Source of the DNA: Bacillota bacterium
Lineage (GTDB): Bacteria > Bacillota > Clostridia > Christensenellales > SZUA-584
Length of the DNA stretch: 64,000 bases
Assembly: GCA_023460085.1 (NCBI GenBank)
Contig: JAEWRI010000043.1
Span: 1 to 64,000, forward strand
Reading direction: 5' to 3'
Part shown: positions 24,102 to 35,000 of the stretch, piece after piece
Numbering within the stretch: the first letter of the stretch is position 1
How the letters are laid out: the number at the start of each line of letters is the position of its first letter
The notes under the pieces: model-generated
Told to the model about the DNA's origin: nothing
Databases searched by the model: none
Seen by the model: the letters and a program-made list of their open reading frames with translations, nothing else
Position numbers and translations under genes: made by a program

Positions 24102-26402
24102 TCAATACTTTCCGAACTCGTTGTCGCTGAGGTCGATTTGCGGACGCCGGACCGTATGCGGCTCGGGTGAACGGCCCACGGCATCACCGGCTTTGCTATC
24201 GTCCGGGCCTGCGGTGTTTTGCAGCTTAAAGCGCCCGACCATGGATTTGAGCAGCTCGGCCTGGCTGGAGAGCTCCTCCGCCGATGCCGCGGTTTCCTCG
24301 GAGGTGGCTGAATTCGACTGTACCACCTGCCCCATCTGCTCGATGCCGCGGTTGACCTGCGCGATGGCGTCCGCCTGCTCGCCCGAAGCGGCGGCGATTT
24401 CGCTCACCAGCTGCGCGGCCTTGTCCACGCCCTCGATGATGCCCGCCAGCGCCGCGGCGGTTTCATTGGCAATCTTTGTGCCTGCGGCGGTCTTTTTCAT
24501 GGAGCCTTCGATAAGCGCGGTGGTTTCCTTGGCGGCGCTGGCGCTTCTCGCGGCGAGGTTGCGCACCTCGTCCGCAACGACCGCAAAGCCCTTGCCGTGG
24601 ATGCCCGCGCGCGCGGCTTCCACCGCGGCATTCAGCGACAGGATGTTGGTCTGGAACGCGATGTCGTCGATGACCTTGATGATTCTGGAGATGCTCTCCG
24701 AGGCCTCGTTGATTTCCGCCATGGCGCCCTGCATCGCCTTCATCTGTCCATCGCCCAGCGCTGCACTCCGCTTTGCCGCCAGCGTCAGCTCATTGGCGCG
24801 GCTGGCGCTGTTCGCGTTGTGCTTGGTCTGGTCTGCTATCTGCGCGAGTGTGGCGGACAGCTCTTCAATGGCGCCTGCCTGCTCGGTAGCCCCCTGAGAG
24901 ATGGCCTGACTGCCCTCGGACACCTGAAGCGTTCCGGCAGCTACCTGCTCCGACGCCGTGTTGATGTTAAACATCATTTTGTTCAGTGAAACCGCGATGC
25001 TGTTGATGGATTCCCGTAAGGATACAAAATCGCCGCGGTACTCGCTTTCTATTTTCCACGTAAGGTCGCCTGTAGACATTGCGCTGAGCGCCAGGGCCAC
25101 TTCTTCGATGTAGGATCTCAGCGTATTGACCGTGAGGTGCATATTCTCGCTGATATTCGCAAACAGTTCGCCGATAGTTTGAGTATCATCGTCGCTCTCG
25201 GCAGCTGCCATGTCGCAGAAGAGTTCACCCGAGGACAGGCGTTCAAGGTTGACGATCAGCTTGTTCACTTCCGCGGATTCGTAATGAGCCCGTTTTTCCG
25301 CGACAATCCGGCTCTGCTCTATGGTCACAAACGCCTGTCTCACTTCGCCGTCCAGGGTAGCCGAAAGCTGCCCGATTTCGTCGCTGGAACGGATTGTGTT
25401 GGTTGCGTCAAGCTGACCGGAAGCCAGCGCGGCGGCAAGCTCGGTGATTTTTTTCAGCGGCGTTCTGATCTGCGTGCGTACAAACAACAGCAGTATGGCC
25501 ATAACGATGGCCAGGGATGCGGCCGAAGAAACAATGACCATGTACATCTGCTGATCGATGCTTGCGTACAGTTCCGCTTTTGGTACCGCAAGCATTACAG
25601 ACCAGGGCATATCCGAAATAGGCGCGTATGCCATAAACTTAACCGTACCGTTATAGTAATACTGTTCAAACCCAGTCTCGCGGTTTATACATTTTTGGAC
25701 GATGCTGCTCAGCGCATCCAAATCGGAGTTGCTCTTCGCAAGCTCTATGGCGTTTTCCTTTGAGATGACCTTATCGGTTACGGGATGCGCAGCGGTAGTT
25801 CCGTTTTCATCCAGTATCACGGCATAGCCGGTTTCTCCGATTTGGATGGAACCGATAAGCTGGTAAAGCGTATCGTAGGGTATCATGGCAGTCAGTACCC
25901 CTTCGATATTGCCTGTAGCCCTTGCGACGGGGGCGAAAGCGTATAAATACAGCTCGCCGTCGCCTTCATATACTATCGGGCGATTCAGCACAATTCCACC
26001 TGACAATGCCTGCTGAAACCCCTCTTCCCCGGATAAATCCACATAGGTGCCATCCGCCGAGGACACCGCGCCGTTCAATCCTGTAAAGCACATGTGCATG
26101 TAGCCCAGCTCCTGCTGCTTATCAGACAGAGCGGCTTTGATGCCATCCGCGTTGTTGATATAGAAAGCCACGGTGGTCGCGGTTCTTTCCATCGAATATT
26201 TGATAAGCTTGACACCGTCGGCGACGATTTGCGCAGTCTGTACGGCTTCCGTCGTAAGGCTGGTTTCATACTGGGTGAGCAGTGCCTCGGATGAACTATT
26301 GAACGAGATGATGCCTACCGCTGTAAGCGAAAGCACCATCATTACTGCCACTATCAGCGCGATTCTGAAACCCAGCTTTCTGTTTCTAAACCTTTTGAAC
26401 AT
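24102..26402 (-). CDS. Methyl-accepting chemotaxis protein (Cache-type sensor)
   Basis: A membrane chemoreceptor of 766 residues. A membrane helix at about 11-33 is followed by a large extracytoplasmic sensor (to ~285) of double-Cache type, with GVLTAMIPYDTLYQLIGS and GETGYAVILDENGTTAAHP. A second helix lies near 288-310, then HAMP and further linker helices to ~480. The cytoplasmic signalling hairpin tip has AFQTNILSLNAAVEAARAG. The C terminus is Pro/Arg-rich and ends DNEFGKY. The signalling half is nearly identical in DNA to that of the receptor at 26638. The ligand is unknown; Cache sensors of this kind often bind small organic molecules. Confidence 0.93.
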   Translation of the reverse strand: MFKRFRNRKLGFRIALIVAVMMVLSLTAVGIISFNSSSEALLTQYETSLTTEAVQTAQIVADGVKLIKYSMERTATTVAFYINNADGIKAALSDKQQELGYMHMCFTGLNGAVSSADGTYVDLSGEEGFQQALSGGIVLNRPIVYEGDGELYLYAFAPVARATGNIEGVLTAMIPYDTLYQLIGSIQIGETGYAVILDENGTTAAHPVTDKVISKENAIELAKSNSDLDALSSIVQKCINRETGFEQYYYNGTVKFMAYAPISDMPWSVMLAVPKAELYASIDQQMYMVIVSSAASLAIVMAILLLFVRTQIRTPLKKITELAAALASGQLDATNTIRSSDEIGQLSATLDGEVRQAFVTIEQSRIVAEKRAHYESAEVNKLIVNLERLSSGELFCDMAAAESDDDTQTIGELFANISENMHLTVNTLRSYIEEVALALSAMSTGDLTWKIESEYRGDFVSLRESINSIAVSLNKMMFNINTASEQVAAGTLQVSEGSQAISQGATEQAGAIEELSATLAQIADQTKHNANSASRANELTLAAKRSAALGDGQMKAMQGAMAEINEASESISRIIKVIDDIAFQTNILSLNAAVEAARAGIHGKGFAVVADEVRNLAARSASAAKETTALIEGSMKKTAAGTKIANETAAALAGIIEGVDKAAQLVSEIAAASGEQADAIAQVNRGIEQMGQVVQSNSATSEETAASAEELSSQAELLKSMVGRFKLQNTAGPDDSKAGDAVGRSPEPHTVRRPQIDLSDNEFGKY

Positions 26403-26593
26403 TATTTCGCATGCCTCCTTTGTTGCTCATTCAGTCCGCTTAACCATGCGCATTGCATGCCGGACTGGTTGTTCTTTTTTTATCGGTACATTTCCCTCCA
26501 ACTTGACATCAAACCCGCATCAGAACAAAAAATTAACGCAATGATTTTCAATGGCGGCGGCAAGATAGGGACGTGCCGCGCACGGCAGCATTT

Positions 26594-26618
26594 AAAAAAG
26601 GGGTTTTGCAACCCCTTT
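26594..26618 (-). terminator. Terminator of the cheW-chemoreceptor operon
   Basis: On the minus strand AAAGGGGTT, loop GCAA, AACCCCTTT, continuing into a run of T, 19 bases beyond the stop of the receptor at 26638. Confidence 0.85.
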
Positions 26619-26637
26619 ACCGAAGTGTGCCTGCTTG

Positions 26638-28353
26638 TTAATACTTCCCGAATTCGTTGTCGTTGAGTTCGATTTGGGGACGCCGGGCTGTATGCGCAGC
26701 CGAATGGCGATCGGCACCGACCGATTTGCCCTTGCCCGGTATGACGGCGTTTTGCAGCTTGAAGTGTCCGACCATGGATTTGAGCAGCTCGGCCTGACTG
26801 GAGAGCTCCTCAACGGATGCTGCGGCTTCCTCAGACGTAGCCGAATTCGACTGCACGACCTGACTCATCTGCTCGATGCCTCGGTTGACCTGCGCGATGG
26901 CGTCCGCCTGCTCGCCCGAAGCGGCGGCGATTTCGCTCACCAGCTGTGCGGCTTTATCAACGCCCTCGATGATGCCGGACAGCGCCGCGGCGGTTTCATT
27001 GGCAATCTTTGTGCCTGCGGCGGTCTTTTTCATGGAGCCTTCGATAAGCGCGGTGGTTTCCTTGGCGGCACTGGCGCTTCTTGCGGCAAGGTTGCGCACC
27101 TCGTCCGCGACGACCGCAAAGCCTTTGCCGTGGATGCCCGCGCGCGCGGCTTCCACCGCGGCATTCAGCGACAGGATGTTGGTCTGGAACGCGATGTCGT
27201 CGATGACCTTGATGATTCTGGAGATGCTCTCCGAAGCCTCGTTGATTTCCGCCATAGCGCCCTGCATCGCCTTCATCTGTCCGTCGCCCAGCGCTGCGCT
27301 TCGCTTTGCCGCCAGCGTCAGCTCATTGGCGCGGCTGGCGCTGTCCGCATTCTGTTTCGTCTGGTCCGCAATCTGCGCGAGTGTGGCGGACAGCTCTTCA
27401 ATGGCGCCTGCCTGTTCCGTAGCCCCCTGAGAGATGGCCTGACTGCCCTCGGACACCTGAAGCGTTCCGCCAGCTACCTGCTCTGCCGCCGTGTTGATGC
27501 CGGAAAGCGTGCTGCTCATCGAAACGGTAATCCGGTTGATGGCGGTTTTAAGCCCGGCAAAGTCCCCCTTGAATTCGGCGTCTATCATGTGGGACAGATC
27601 TCCGCCCGCCAGATTATCCAGCTTGTCCGAGAGTTCGGAAATATACATGCTGATGCTTTCCATGGCGATTTTGAAGTTGCGGTTGATTTCCTCGTAATTG
27701 ATTCTCTCGTCAGTGGTATGTTCGTTGCCCGGGTTCACCGAGAAATCGAGCTGCAGCTCGCCGGCTGACAGTTTCCGCATATTGGCTGCAATCTTGGCGA
27801 CCTCCTCGCGGCGGTACCGCGCCCTGGTTTCCCTGCGGGTGATATCCTGCACCACTTCGATATGTCCCGTTTGCTGCCCCTTCTTGTTCAATATGTATGA
27901 GGAATCCACCTGAAAATCTCTGCCTAACTGCGCGAAACGCGTTTGAAGCTCGCCTTTCCGGAGTCTGGCAATGCCGCAATTCTCGGTATTACAGATGCCG
28001 GCGTTCCAGTTGGAACAGGGCTGCCCCAGCACCTCGCTCCTTTTGGTGCCGAGCATATCCGTCGCGGGCTTGTTGATGAACGTCCAGTTCATATCCATAT
28101 CTGTCACGGAGATGGCGAACGGAATAGCGTCCAGCAGGCTCTCGTACCAATGGAACCGCTCAACCACCTTTTTAACGTAGCGCATCTGAAAGACTGCCGC
28201 CGCCAGTATCAGCACCGCTGCCGCCAGTATCAGTATCAGCGGCAGGCCAAAGCCAACGGCGCGGTACAGCAGATAGAACGCCGCTCCGCACAGCAGGAAC
28301 GCGACGAGCTTCAAGGAGTAGATAAACGCGATGGACGCCTTTCTGAACTTCAT
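26638..28353 (-). CDS. PAS-domain methyl-accepting chemotaxis protein
   Basis: A 571-residue chemoreceptor with no large extracytoplasmic domain: two closely spaced hydrophobic segments (about 8-55) with almost no external loop, then a cytoplasmic PAS domain (about 65-180), a linker and the signalling hairpin. The PAS domain carries the cysteine motif CSNWNAGICNTENC, which could bind a cofactor or sense redox. The hairpin tip AFQTNILSLNAAVEAARAG and the tail DNEFGKY match the receptor at 24102. It starts three bases after the cheW stop, so the two are co-transcribed. It probably senses an internal or membrane energy signal (inference). Confidence 0.93.
   Translation of the reverse strand: MKFRKASIAFIYSLKLVAFLLCGAAFYLLYRAVGFGLPLILILAAAVLILAAAVFQMRYVKKVVERFHWYESLLDAIPFAISVTDMDMNWTFINKPATDMLGTKRSEVLGQPCSNWNAGICNTENCGIARLRKGELQTRFAQLGRDFQVDSSYILNKKGQQTGHIEVVQDITRRETRARYRREEVAKIAANMRKLSAGELQLDFSVNPGNEHTTDERINYEEINRNFKIAMESISMYISELSDKLDNLAGGDLSHMIDAEFKGDFAGLKTAINRITVSMSSTLSGINTAAEQVAGGTLQVSEGSQAISQGATEQAGAIEELSATLAQIADQTKQNADSASRANELTLAAKRSAALGDGQMKAMQGAMAEINEASESISRIIKVIDDIAFQTNILSLNAAVEAARAGIHGKGFAVVADEVRNLAARSASAAKETTALIEGSMKKTAAGTKIANETAAALSGIIEGVDKAAQLVSEIAAASGEQADAIAQVNRGIEQMSQVVQSNSATSEEAAASVEELSSQAELLKSMVGHFKLQNAVIPGKGKSVGADRHSAAHTARRPQIELNDNEFGKY
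26760..27500. repeat. Duplicated receptor signalling domain (copy of 24224-24960)
   Basis: About 0.7 kb encoding the C-terminal signalling hairpin is almost identical in the two neighbouring receptor genes, in the same orientation about 2.5 kb apart, whereas their sensor halves are unrelated. Differences are scattered and mostly silent. It is a direct repeat able to support recombination or gene conversion. Confidence 0.85.
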
Positions 28354-28356
28354 CGC

Positions 28357-28851
28357 TTATTCCCCCTTCCGGGCGGCATGGGTAAGCGCGGTGGCTTCCT
28401 CTCCGCTGAACAGCGCCTCGCAGTCCAGCAGCAACTGCACCTCTTTCCCGACCTTGCCGACGCCTTCAAGGTATGCCGCGCCGCCCGCAAAGCTGGGTGC
28501 GGGAGAGGTGTCCTCTTCCGAAATCGTCAGCACGTCCGCTACCTCGTCCACAATCAGCCCCGCGGTAACGACCGGGTTGTCGATTACCAGTATGCAGGTT
28601 TTTTCGTTGTACTCCGCCTCGGGCCGCTTGAACTTGAGCCGCATGTCCACCACCGGGATGATTCGCCCGCGAAGATTGATGATGCCCTTTACATAGGAGG
28701 GCATCTCCGGAAGGCGGTTTATCGGCTGCACCCCAATGATCTCCGTTACATAGCGAATCTGGATGCCATATACCTGCCCGTCGACCCGGAAAGTGATGTA
28801 GCGCCCCCGCATTGTGTCCTCTTCAATCAGACCTGTTTCTTCAAACGACAT
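28357..28851 (-). CDS. cheW: Chemotaxis coupling protein CheW
   Basis: A 164-residue adaptor that links receptors to the CheA kinase. The CheW fold is clear (YITFRVDGQVYGIQIRYVTEIIG, then PSYVKGIINLRGRIIPVVDMRLKF with the receptor-contacting NLRG). The start at 28851 is chosen because GGGGAG lies seven bases before it; an ATG 14 codons earlier lacks this. It is directly upstream of the PAS receptor in one operon. No CheA, CheY or flagellar gene is in the window, so the rest of the system is elsewhere. Confidence 0.93.
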   Translation of the reverse strand: MSFEETGLIEEDTMRGRYITFRVDGQVYGIQIRYVTEIIGVQPINRLPEMPSYVKGIINLRGRIIPVVDMRLKFKRPEAEYNEKTCILVIDNPVVTAGLIVDEVADVLTISEEDTSPAPSFAGGAAYLEGVGKVGKEVQLLLDCEALFSGEEATALTHAARKGE

Positions 28852-29022
28852 ATTTACACTCCCCAAATGCTTAAAGCTGAAATGATCAATCATTTTATCA
28901 ATCGTTATTATTCACGGCAAACTGAACCACCGGAGAAGGATAAAAGCAAAGAAGAAAGACATTTTGAATGGTACGGCGGCAAAAGAGAATAATAAGTGAA
29001 TGACAAAGGGCATGGAGGAATT

Positions 29023-32000
29023 ATGCGCGGCGAAAACGGCATCCCATTCAACATACTCGATGATATTTCGCTGTCCCATCAGGAATTGTTGTCCTACGCG
29101 GGCGACCTTGCACTGACGCAAAAAGTCGCCACACGGCGTCTGGATTATGCGCAGCTGCGTCTCGGAGAAGCCGGGCGCAACATCGAAAACGCTTATATGG
29201 CCGCGAGGCAGAGCAAATACAGCGGCCGGGAGATGCCTGCCATCTCCGAGTGGTTCTACGACAACCGCTTTTTGTTTATAGAACAGCTGAAGCAGATAGA
29301 GCTCGGCAAAGCTGCACAGAAGCTGCCGCATATCGTTTCGGGGCGCTTTGCGCACTACCCGCGAAGCTTTGCGCTGGCGGCGGAGCTTGCACGGTACAGT
29401 GCGTTTTCGCTGAGCATGGCGGGCATCGAGGAATTCCTTCAGGCGTACCAGAAGGAGTCGGGCCTTAACTCCGGCGAGCTATGGGTATTTGTGGACATGC
29501 TCAAAGTAGCGCTGTTAACCGCGGTGTCGGCGCTGGCGCTGCGCAGCGTGGAGTGCGTAAAGGCACGCGCGCGGGCTCAGCGCTTCTGTACGAGGCTGTC
29601 GCAGCAGCCGCTGGCCGCCGCGTTGACGGAGTTCAAAAACGAGCTGACAAAGCCGCTGTTCGTGGAGCATGTGATGGCACTGCTGCGTGAGCACCCGAAT
29701 GGCGCCTTGGTAGCGGAAGCCATCGGCGAGGCCATCTCTCCTGCGGATTTGACCGTGGACAAGCTGGTGAAGCAGGCTCATTCCGCTCAGGCGAGGAATC
29801 TGCTGCATATCGCCAACGCGGTGTCGTCGCTGCGTATGCTGGCCAAGGTCAACTTCGAAATCATTTTCGAGAATGTGTCCGCCGTGCACCGCTGCCTGTG
29901 TGAGGACGAGACTTACCCGCGCATGGACTTCGACTCTCGCGAGTATTACAGGCGGCGCGTGACGGACATTGCCGCTTTGCTGCGTGCCTCGGAACCTGCG
30001 GTGGCGCGCATGGCGGTGCGCCTTTCCGCAGCAGCGGGAGAGCACGTGGGCGTATACCTCACGGGGGAAAAGCGGGAGGAACTGATGCGCGCGATGGGCG
30101 GTCCTCCGCCCAGGGCCCGGCTGGAAGCCTTTTTCCGCCGGCACATGCTGCTGTTCTACGCGGGCGGCGCGGGGGTGTCTTCTATCATATCCTCCGCACT
30201 GCTGTGCCTGCCGCTGTTTCTGGAGCGTCGGTGGGCAGCGGGGATCATCGGCTTTTTTATCAGCCTCATACCCGTGTACTCCGTGGCGATTACAATTAAC
30301 AACCGCATGCTGGCGCTGCTGACCAAACCCGCCTTTCTGCCCAAGCTGGAGCTGAAGGAGGGCATTCCGGAGGACTGCGCCTCGATGGTGGTAGTGCCCG
30401 CTTTGGTGCTGGGCGCGGACGACGGGCGCGAGCTGCTGGAGAAAATGGAAGTCTACTACGCCGCGAACCAGCAGCCCAATCTGTATTTCACGCTGCTGTC
30501 AGATTTTAAGGAGGCTTCCGCGGAGGCCGCGCCGGGCGACGAGGAAACCACGGCGCGCATTGCGGAGGTGGTGGCGGAGCTCAATGCGCGCCAGCCGCAG
30601 CCGGTGTTTTTTTATGCGCAGCGCAGACGCACGCCCCTGCCGGAGGGTGGGCGCTTTGGCGGCTGGGAGAGAAAGCGCGGGGCGCTCCTCAGCTTCTGCG
30701 CGCTGCTGCGCGGCGACGGGGCGGCTTTTGCGCACGTGACGCCGGGGATTCCGCAGAACATCAAATACGTGATTACGCTGGACGCGGACACAGAACTGCA
30801 GCGAGATGCCGCGGTGCGCATGGTGGGCGCGATGGTGCACCCGCTGCACCGGCCGCAAGTGGACGAGGCGACGCGCACCGTAAAGCGCGGGCATGCGCTG
30901 ATGCAGCCGCGCATCGGCATCGACGTGGTGAGCGCCGCCCAGACGCGCTTTTCGCTGGTTTCATCCGGCAAGGCCGGACTGGATACCTACTCCGGCGCGG
31001 CTTCGGACGTATACCAGGACAACTTCGGCACGGGCATCTACACCGGCAAGGGTATCTTCGATTTGGACGTGTATGTGCGCGTGCTCACGGACACCTTCCC
31101 GGATAACCGCATACTGAGCCACGACCTGCTGGAGGGCAGCTATCTGCGCTGCGCGCTGCTGTCCGACGTGGTGCTGATGGACGGTTACCCCGCGAAGTAT
31201 CTCTCGTGGGCGAAGCGCCAGCACCGCTGGGTGCGCGGCGACTGGCAGCTGCTGCCGTGGCTGCGGCATACCGTACACACGCGGCAGGGAACGGCAAAGA
31301 ATCCGCTTTCCCGCCTTGCCCGGTTTCAGATACTCGACAACCTGCGGCGCAGCCTGACGCCGCCGCTGTGTTTCGTGGTCATACTGCTGTCACAGACCGC
31401 GTTCTATCATTCGGCGCTGTTCTGGTTCATCTCGGGTATACTGCCGCTGTTCATCGATGGCATTGTGGATTTCGCGCTGCGGCTGTGGACGCTGCTGCGC
31501 AACACCGGAAAGGGCGTCACGGTGCGGGATGTGTGGCTGGAAACGCGCACCGCGTTCGAGCAGGCGTTCTACAAACTCGCCTTCCTGCCGTACGAGACGT
31601 ACCTGATGCTGGATGCCGCGGTGCGCACCATCGTCCGGCTGTTCACCAAGAAGCATATGCTGGAGTGGGTGACAGCGGCGGAGGGAGAACGGGGCGCGAG
31701 AGAGGGCAACGCGCAGTACTGGCGGCGCATGAAGGCCGCGCCGCTGCTTGCGGCCATACTGTACGCGCTTTCCATCGCGGCAACGAAGCATTTCTCCCTG
31801 CTGGCGTTTGTGGTGTTTGGGGTGTGGTTCTTTGCGCCGTCCATTGCGTATGCGCTGAGCCGCCCGCGCGTGCGGCGCAAATCGTCGCTGGACGCGAAGC
31901 AGCGCGCGTATCTGGAAGACGCGGCGCTCAAAACGTGGCGCTTCTTCGAGCATTTTTCCGAGGAGAAGGAGTATTACTGGACGCCCGACAATTATCAGCA

Positions 32001-35000
32001 AAGCCCGAAGAAGGGCGTCGCCAAGCGTACATCGCCCACGAATATCGCGTTTTCCATGGCGGCTACGGTATCGGCGTACTACTTTGGCTTTCTCACGCCC
32101 TCGGACGCGCTGGAGCGCATTGACAAATGCTTGTCGGGCATCGAGCGGGCCGAGAAGTGGAAGGGGCACCTCTACAACTGGTACGATATCACGACCCTTG
32201 CGCCGCTGGAGCCCCGCTATATATCCTCGGTGGACAGCGGCAACCTTGCATGTTACCTCATCGTAGCGGAGGCGGCGGTACAGGAATTTATTTCGCGTCC
32301 CATGGCGGCGTCGCTGCAGCAGGGGCTGCCCGCCATATCCCGCGAGGCGCAGCGCGAGGTGTCGCTGTGCATCGGCGACGACATCTTCAACGCGGTGTAC
32401 GCGCTGGGGCTTATTGAGGACACCGGCGACGCGCTGAGCGCCCACTGCGGGCGGCTGCGCGCGTTTCTCGCGGCGTACGCGGGCTGGGCGGGCGTATTGT
32501 GCGCGTTTCCCTCGGGCCTTGTCAATCGCTACAGCGGGCTCACGCAGGCGCTGCGCGACGCGCTGCGCAGCATATCCGTCGCGGAGTACGGACAGCGGTA
32601 TCATGAGGTGCTGGAGCTGCTGCCGCCCATCATGGAGTCCGCGTCGGCGGCGGGTGACGCGGAGGCGCTGGACTGGGTGCGCCGTATGGAGCGCGCGCTT
32701 TCCGAAAGCTATATTGCGTGCCGCAGGCTTTCCCAGCGTGCCGCGCGGCTGTGCCGCAGGCTGCGCACCGCTTTTTCGGCGATGGACTTTGCGGCGCTTT
32801 ACGACGAAGAGAAGGGGTTGTTTTCCATCGGCTTCGATGTGCGCGCCGGATTGCTGAGCGGTACGCACTACGATCTGCTGGCCTCCGAAGCGCGCCAGAC
32901 GAGCTTCATCGCCATTGCCAAGGGCGACGTGCCGGGCAAGCACTGGTTCCGCCTCGCACGGCCCCTCGCACTGGCGGGTGACGAGCGCGTGCTGCTCTCG
33001 TGGGGCGGTACGATGTTCGAATACTTCATGCCGCTGCTGCTGATGCGCAGCTACGACCATACGCTGATGTCGGAGACGTATCGCTCCGCGCTGGCGCTGC
33101 AGCAGGCATACACCGAAGCGCGCTCTATACCGTGGGGCGTGTCGGAGTCGGGCTACTACGCGTTTGATCTGCAAATGAATTATCAGTACAAGGCATTCGG
33201 CGTACCGTCGCTGGGCATGAAATCCGGGCTGGTGCGCGAGACGGTGGTGACGCCCTACGCGGCAGCGCTGGCGCTCCCGGTTGATCCCGCAGCGGCGCTG
33301 GCAGACCTCCTGCGCTTCGAAAAGCTGGGCGCGCTGGGGCGCTACGGTTTCTTCGAGGCGGTGGACTACACCCCGCGGCGGATGCACAAGGGCAAGAAAA
33401 AGCGCATCGTGAAGAGCTACATGGCGCATCATCAGGGCATGATACTTTCCTCCATACTGAATGCGCTGCAGGAAGGACGGCTGCAGGCGCTCTTTCACAG
33501 CGCCACCATTGTGAAGGCGACCGAGATGCTGCTGAAGGAAAAGGTGCCGCCGCGCAACATCGTGCTGAGCCTTGCGGAGAAGCAGCCGGATGAGCAGCCC
33601 TTCGCGGAGGAGATCCGCGCCGCGCGTACCTTTACGCATCTGCAGGGCTTCCCGGAGGCACACTTCCTCTCCAACGGCAGCTATACCACCATGGTGACGC
33701 AGCAGGGCGCAGGGTATTCCGCGTGGCATGGCAAGCTGCTTACGCGGTTTATGGGCGACTGTCTGCGTGACGCGCCGGGCGTACACGTGTGGCTGCGCAG
33801 CGCGGAGGGACATGTGTGGTCTGCGGCGCTGCTGCCCGCGTGCGTCCGGGCCGACCGGGACAAGGTGACATTTGAACCGCACAAGGCCACCTTTGAGCGC
33901 GCGGTGGACGGGATTGAGACGGTGCTGGAGGTATGCGTATCACCGGAGTGCGACATGGAGGTGCGCATACTGGAGATACGCAATACAGGGGATAAGCCCG
34001 CGGCGCTCACCGTGTGCGGCGCGCTGGATCCGGCGTTGTGCCCGCAGCGCGATTTCGAGGCGCACCCGGCGTTTGCGGAGCTGTTCGTGGACGCGGAAGC
34101 GGACGCGTCCCGCGGCACGGTGTATGCGCGGCGGCGCGGCGGCGCGATGCACTGCGGCCTGAAGGTGTGCGGCGGCGCGGACGTGACGCTGATGACCGAC
34201 CGGGCGGCCATATTCGGGCGTGAAGCATTTGGAATGCCCGCGTGGGCGCAGCCGCACGCGAGAGGCGACGTGGCGCGCGCGCTGGGCGCAAAGTGCGGCG
34301 TTGTCGTACCGCCGGGAGAGGCGCGCACCGTGGTATTTGCCGTTGCCGCGGCGGAAGCCAGGCAGCCGGTGGCGGAGTGCCTCGCGTCGGTCTCGGGCGA
34401 GGAGGACGCACGCCGCATATCACACCTCGCGTGGACGCACGCCCAGGTAGAGATGCGCTTTCTGAAGCTCAAGGATATGCAGGCGACGCTGTTCCAGCGC
34501 ATCGCTTCGCGCGTGGTGCTGCCCGCGCCGTCGGGCGCGGCACCCGGGGCGCAGATGCCGGTGGACGCGCTCTGGAAGCTGGGCTTTTCGGGCGACGATC
34601 CGCTGATATGTCTGAACGCGCATGACGCGTCCAACACGGACGCGATCCGTACCATGGGAAAAGCGATGGAGTACCTGCGGCTCAAGGGCGTCACGGCGCA
34701 GCTCGCTGTCGTGTACGACGGCGGCGAACAGTACCTGTGTCCGCTGCGCGAGCGGGCGGCGGAGGCGGTTCAATCCGCGCCTGACGGACGCATCCGTGCC
34801 ATATCGCGCGCCCACGCGTCCGCGGAGGATATCGCCGCCATTGAGGCGGCGGCCTGCCTTGTGCTGGACGACGAAATGCCCTTTGCGGAGCAGCTGAAAA
34901 CCAATATTGCGACACCGCCGCAGCGGGTGTTTTCCCGAACGGAAGCGATGTCTCCCGCGAAGCTGCCGCGCCGCATCAAGCTGTTCGACAACGGCATCGG

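Noticed and set aside
31390..33882. 830-codon minus-strand frame inside the glucan synthase gene
   Set aside because: Antisense to a gene with clear catalytic motifs; composition is Arg/His/Gln-rich and no ribosome binding site or family is seen.
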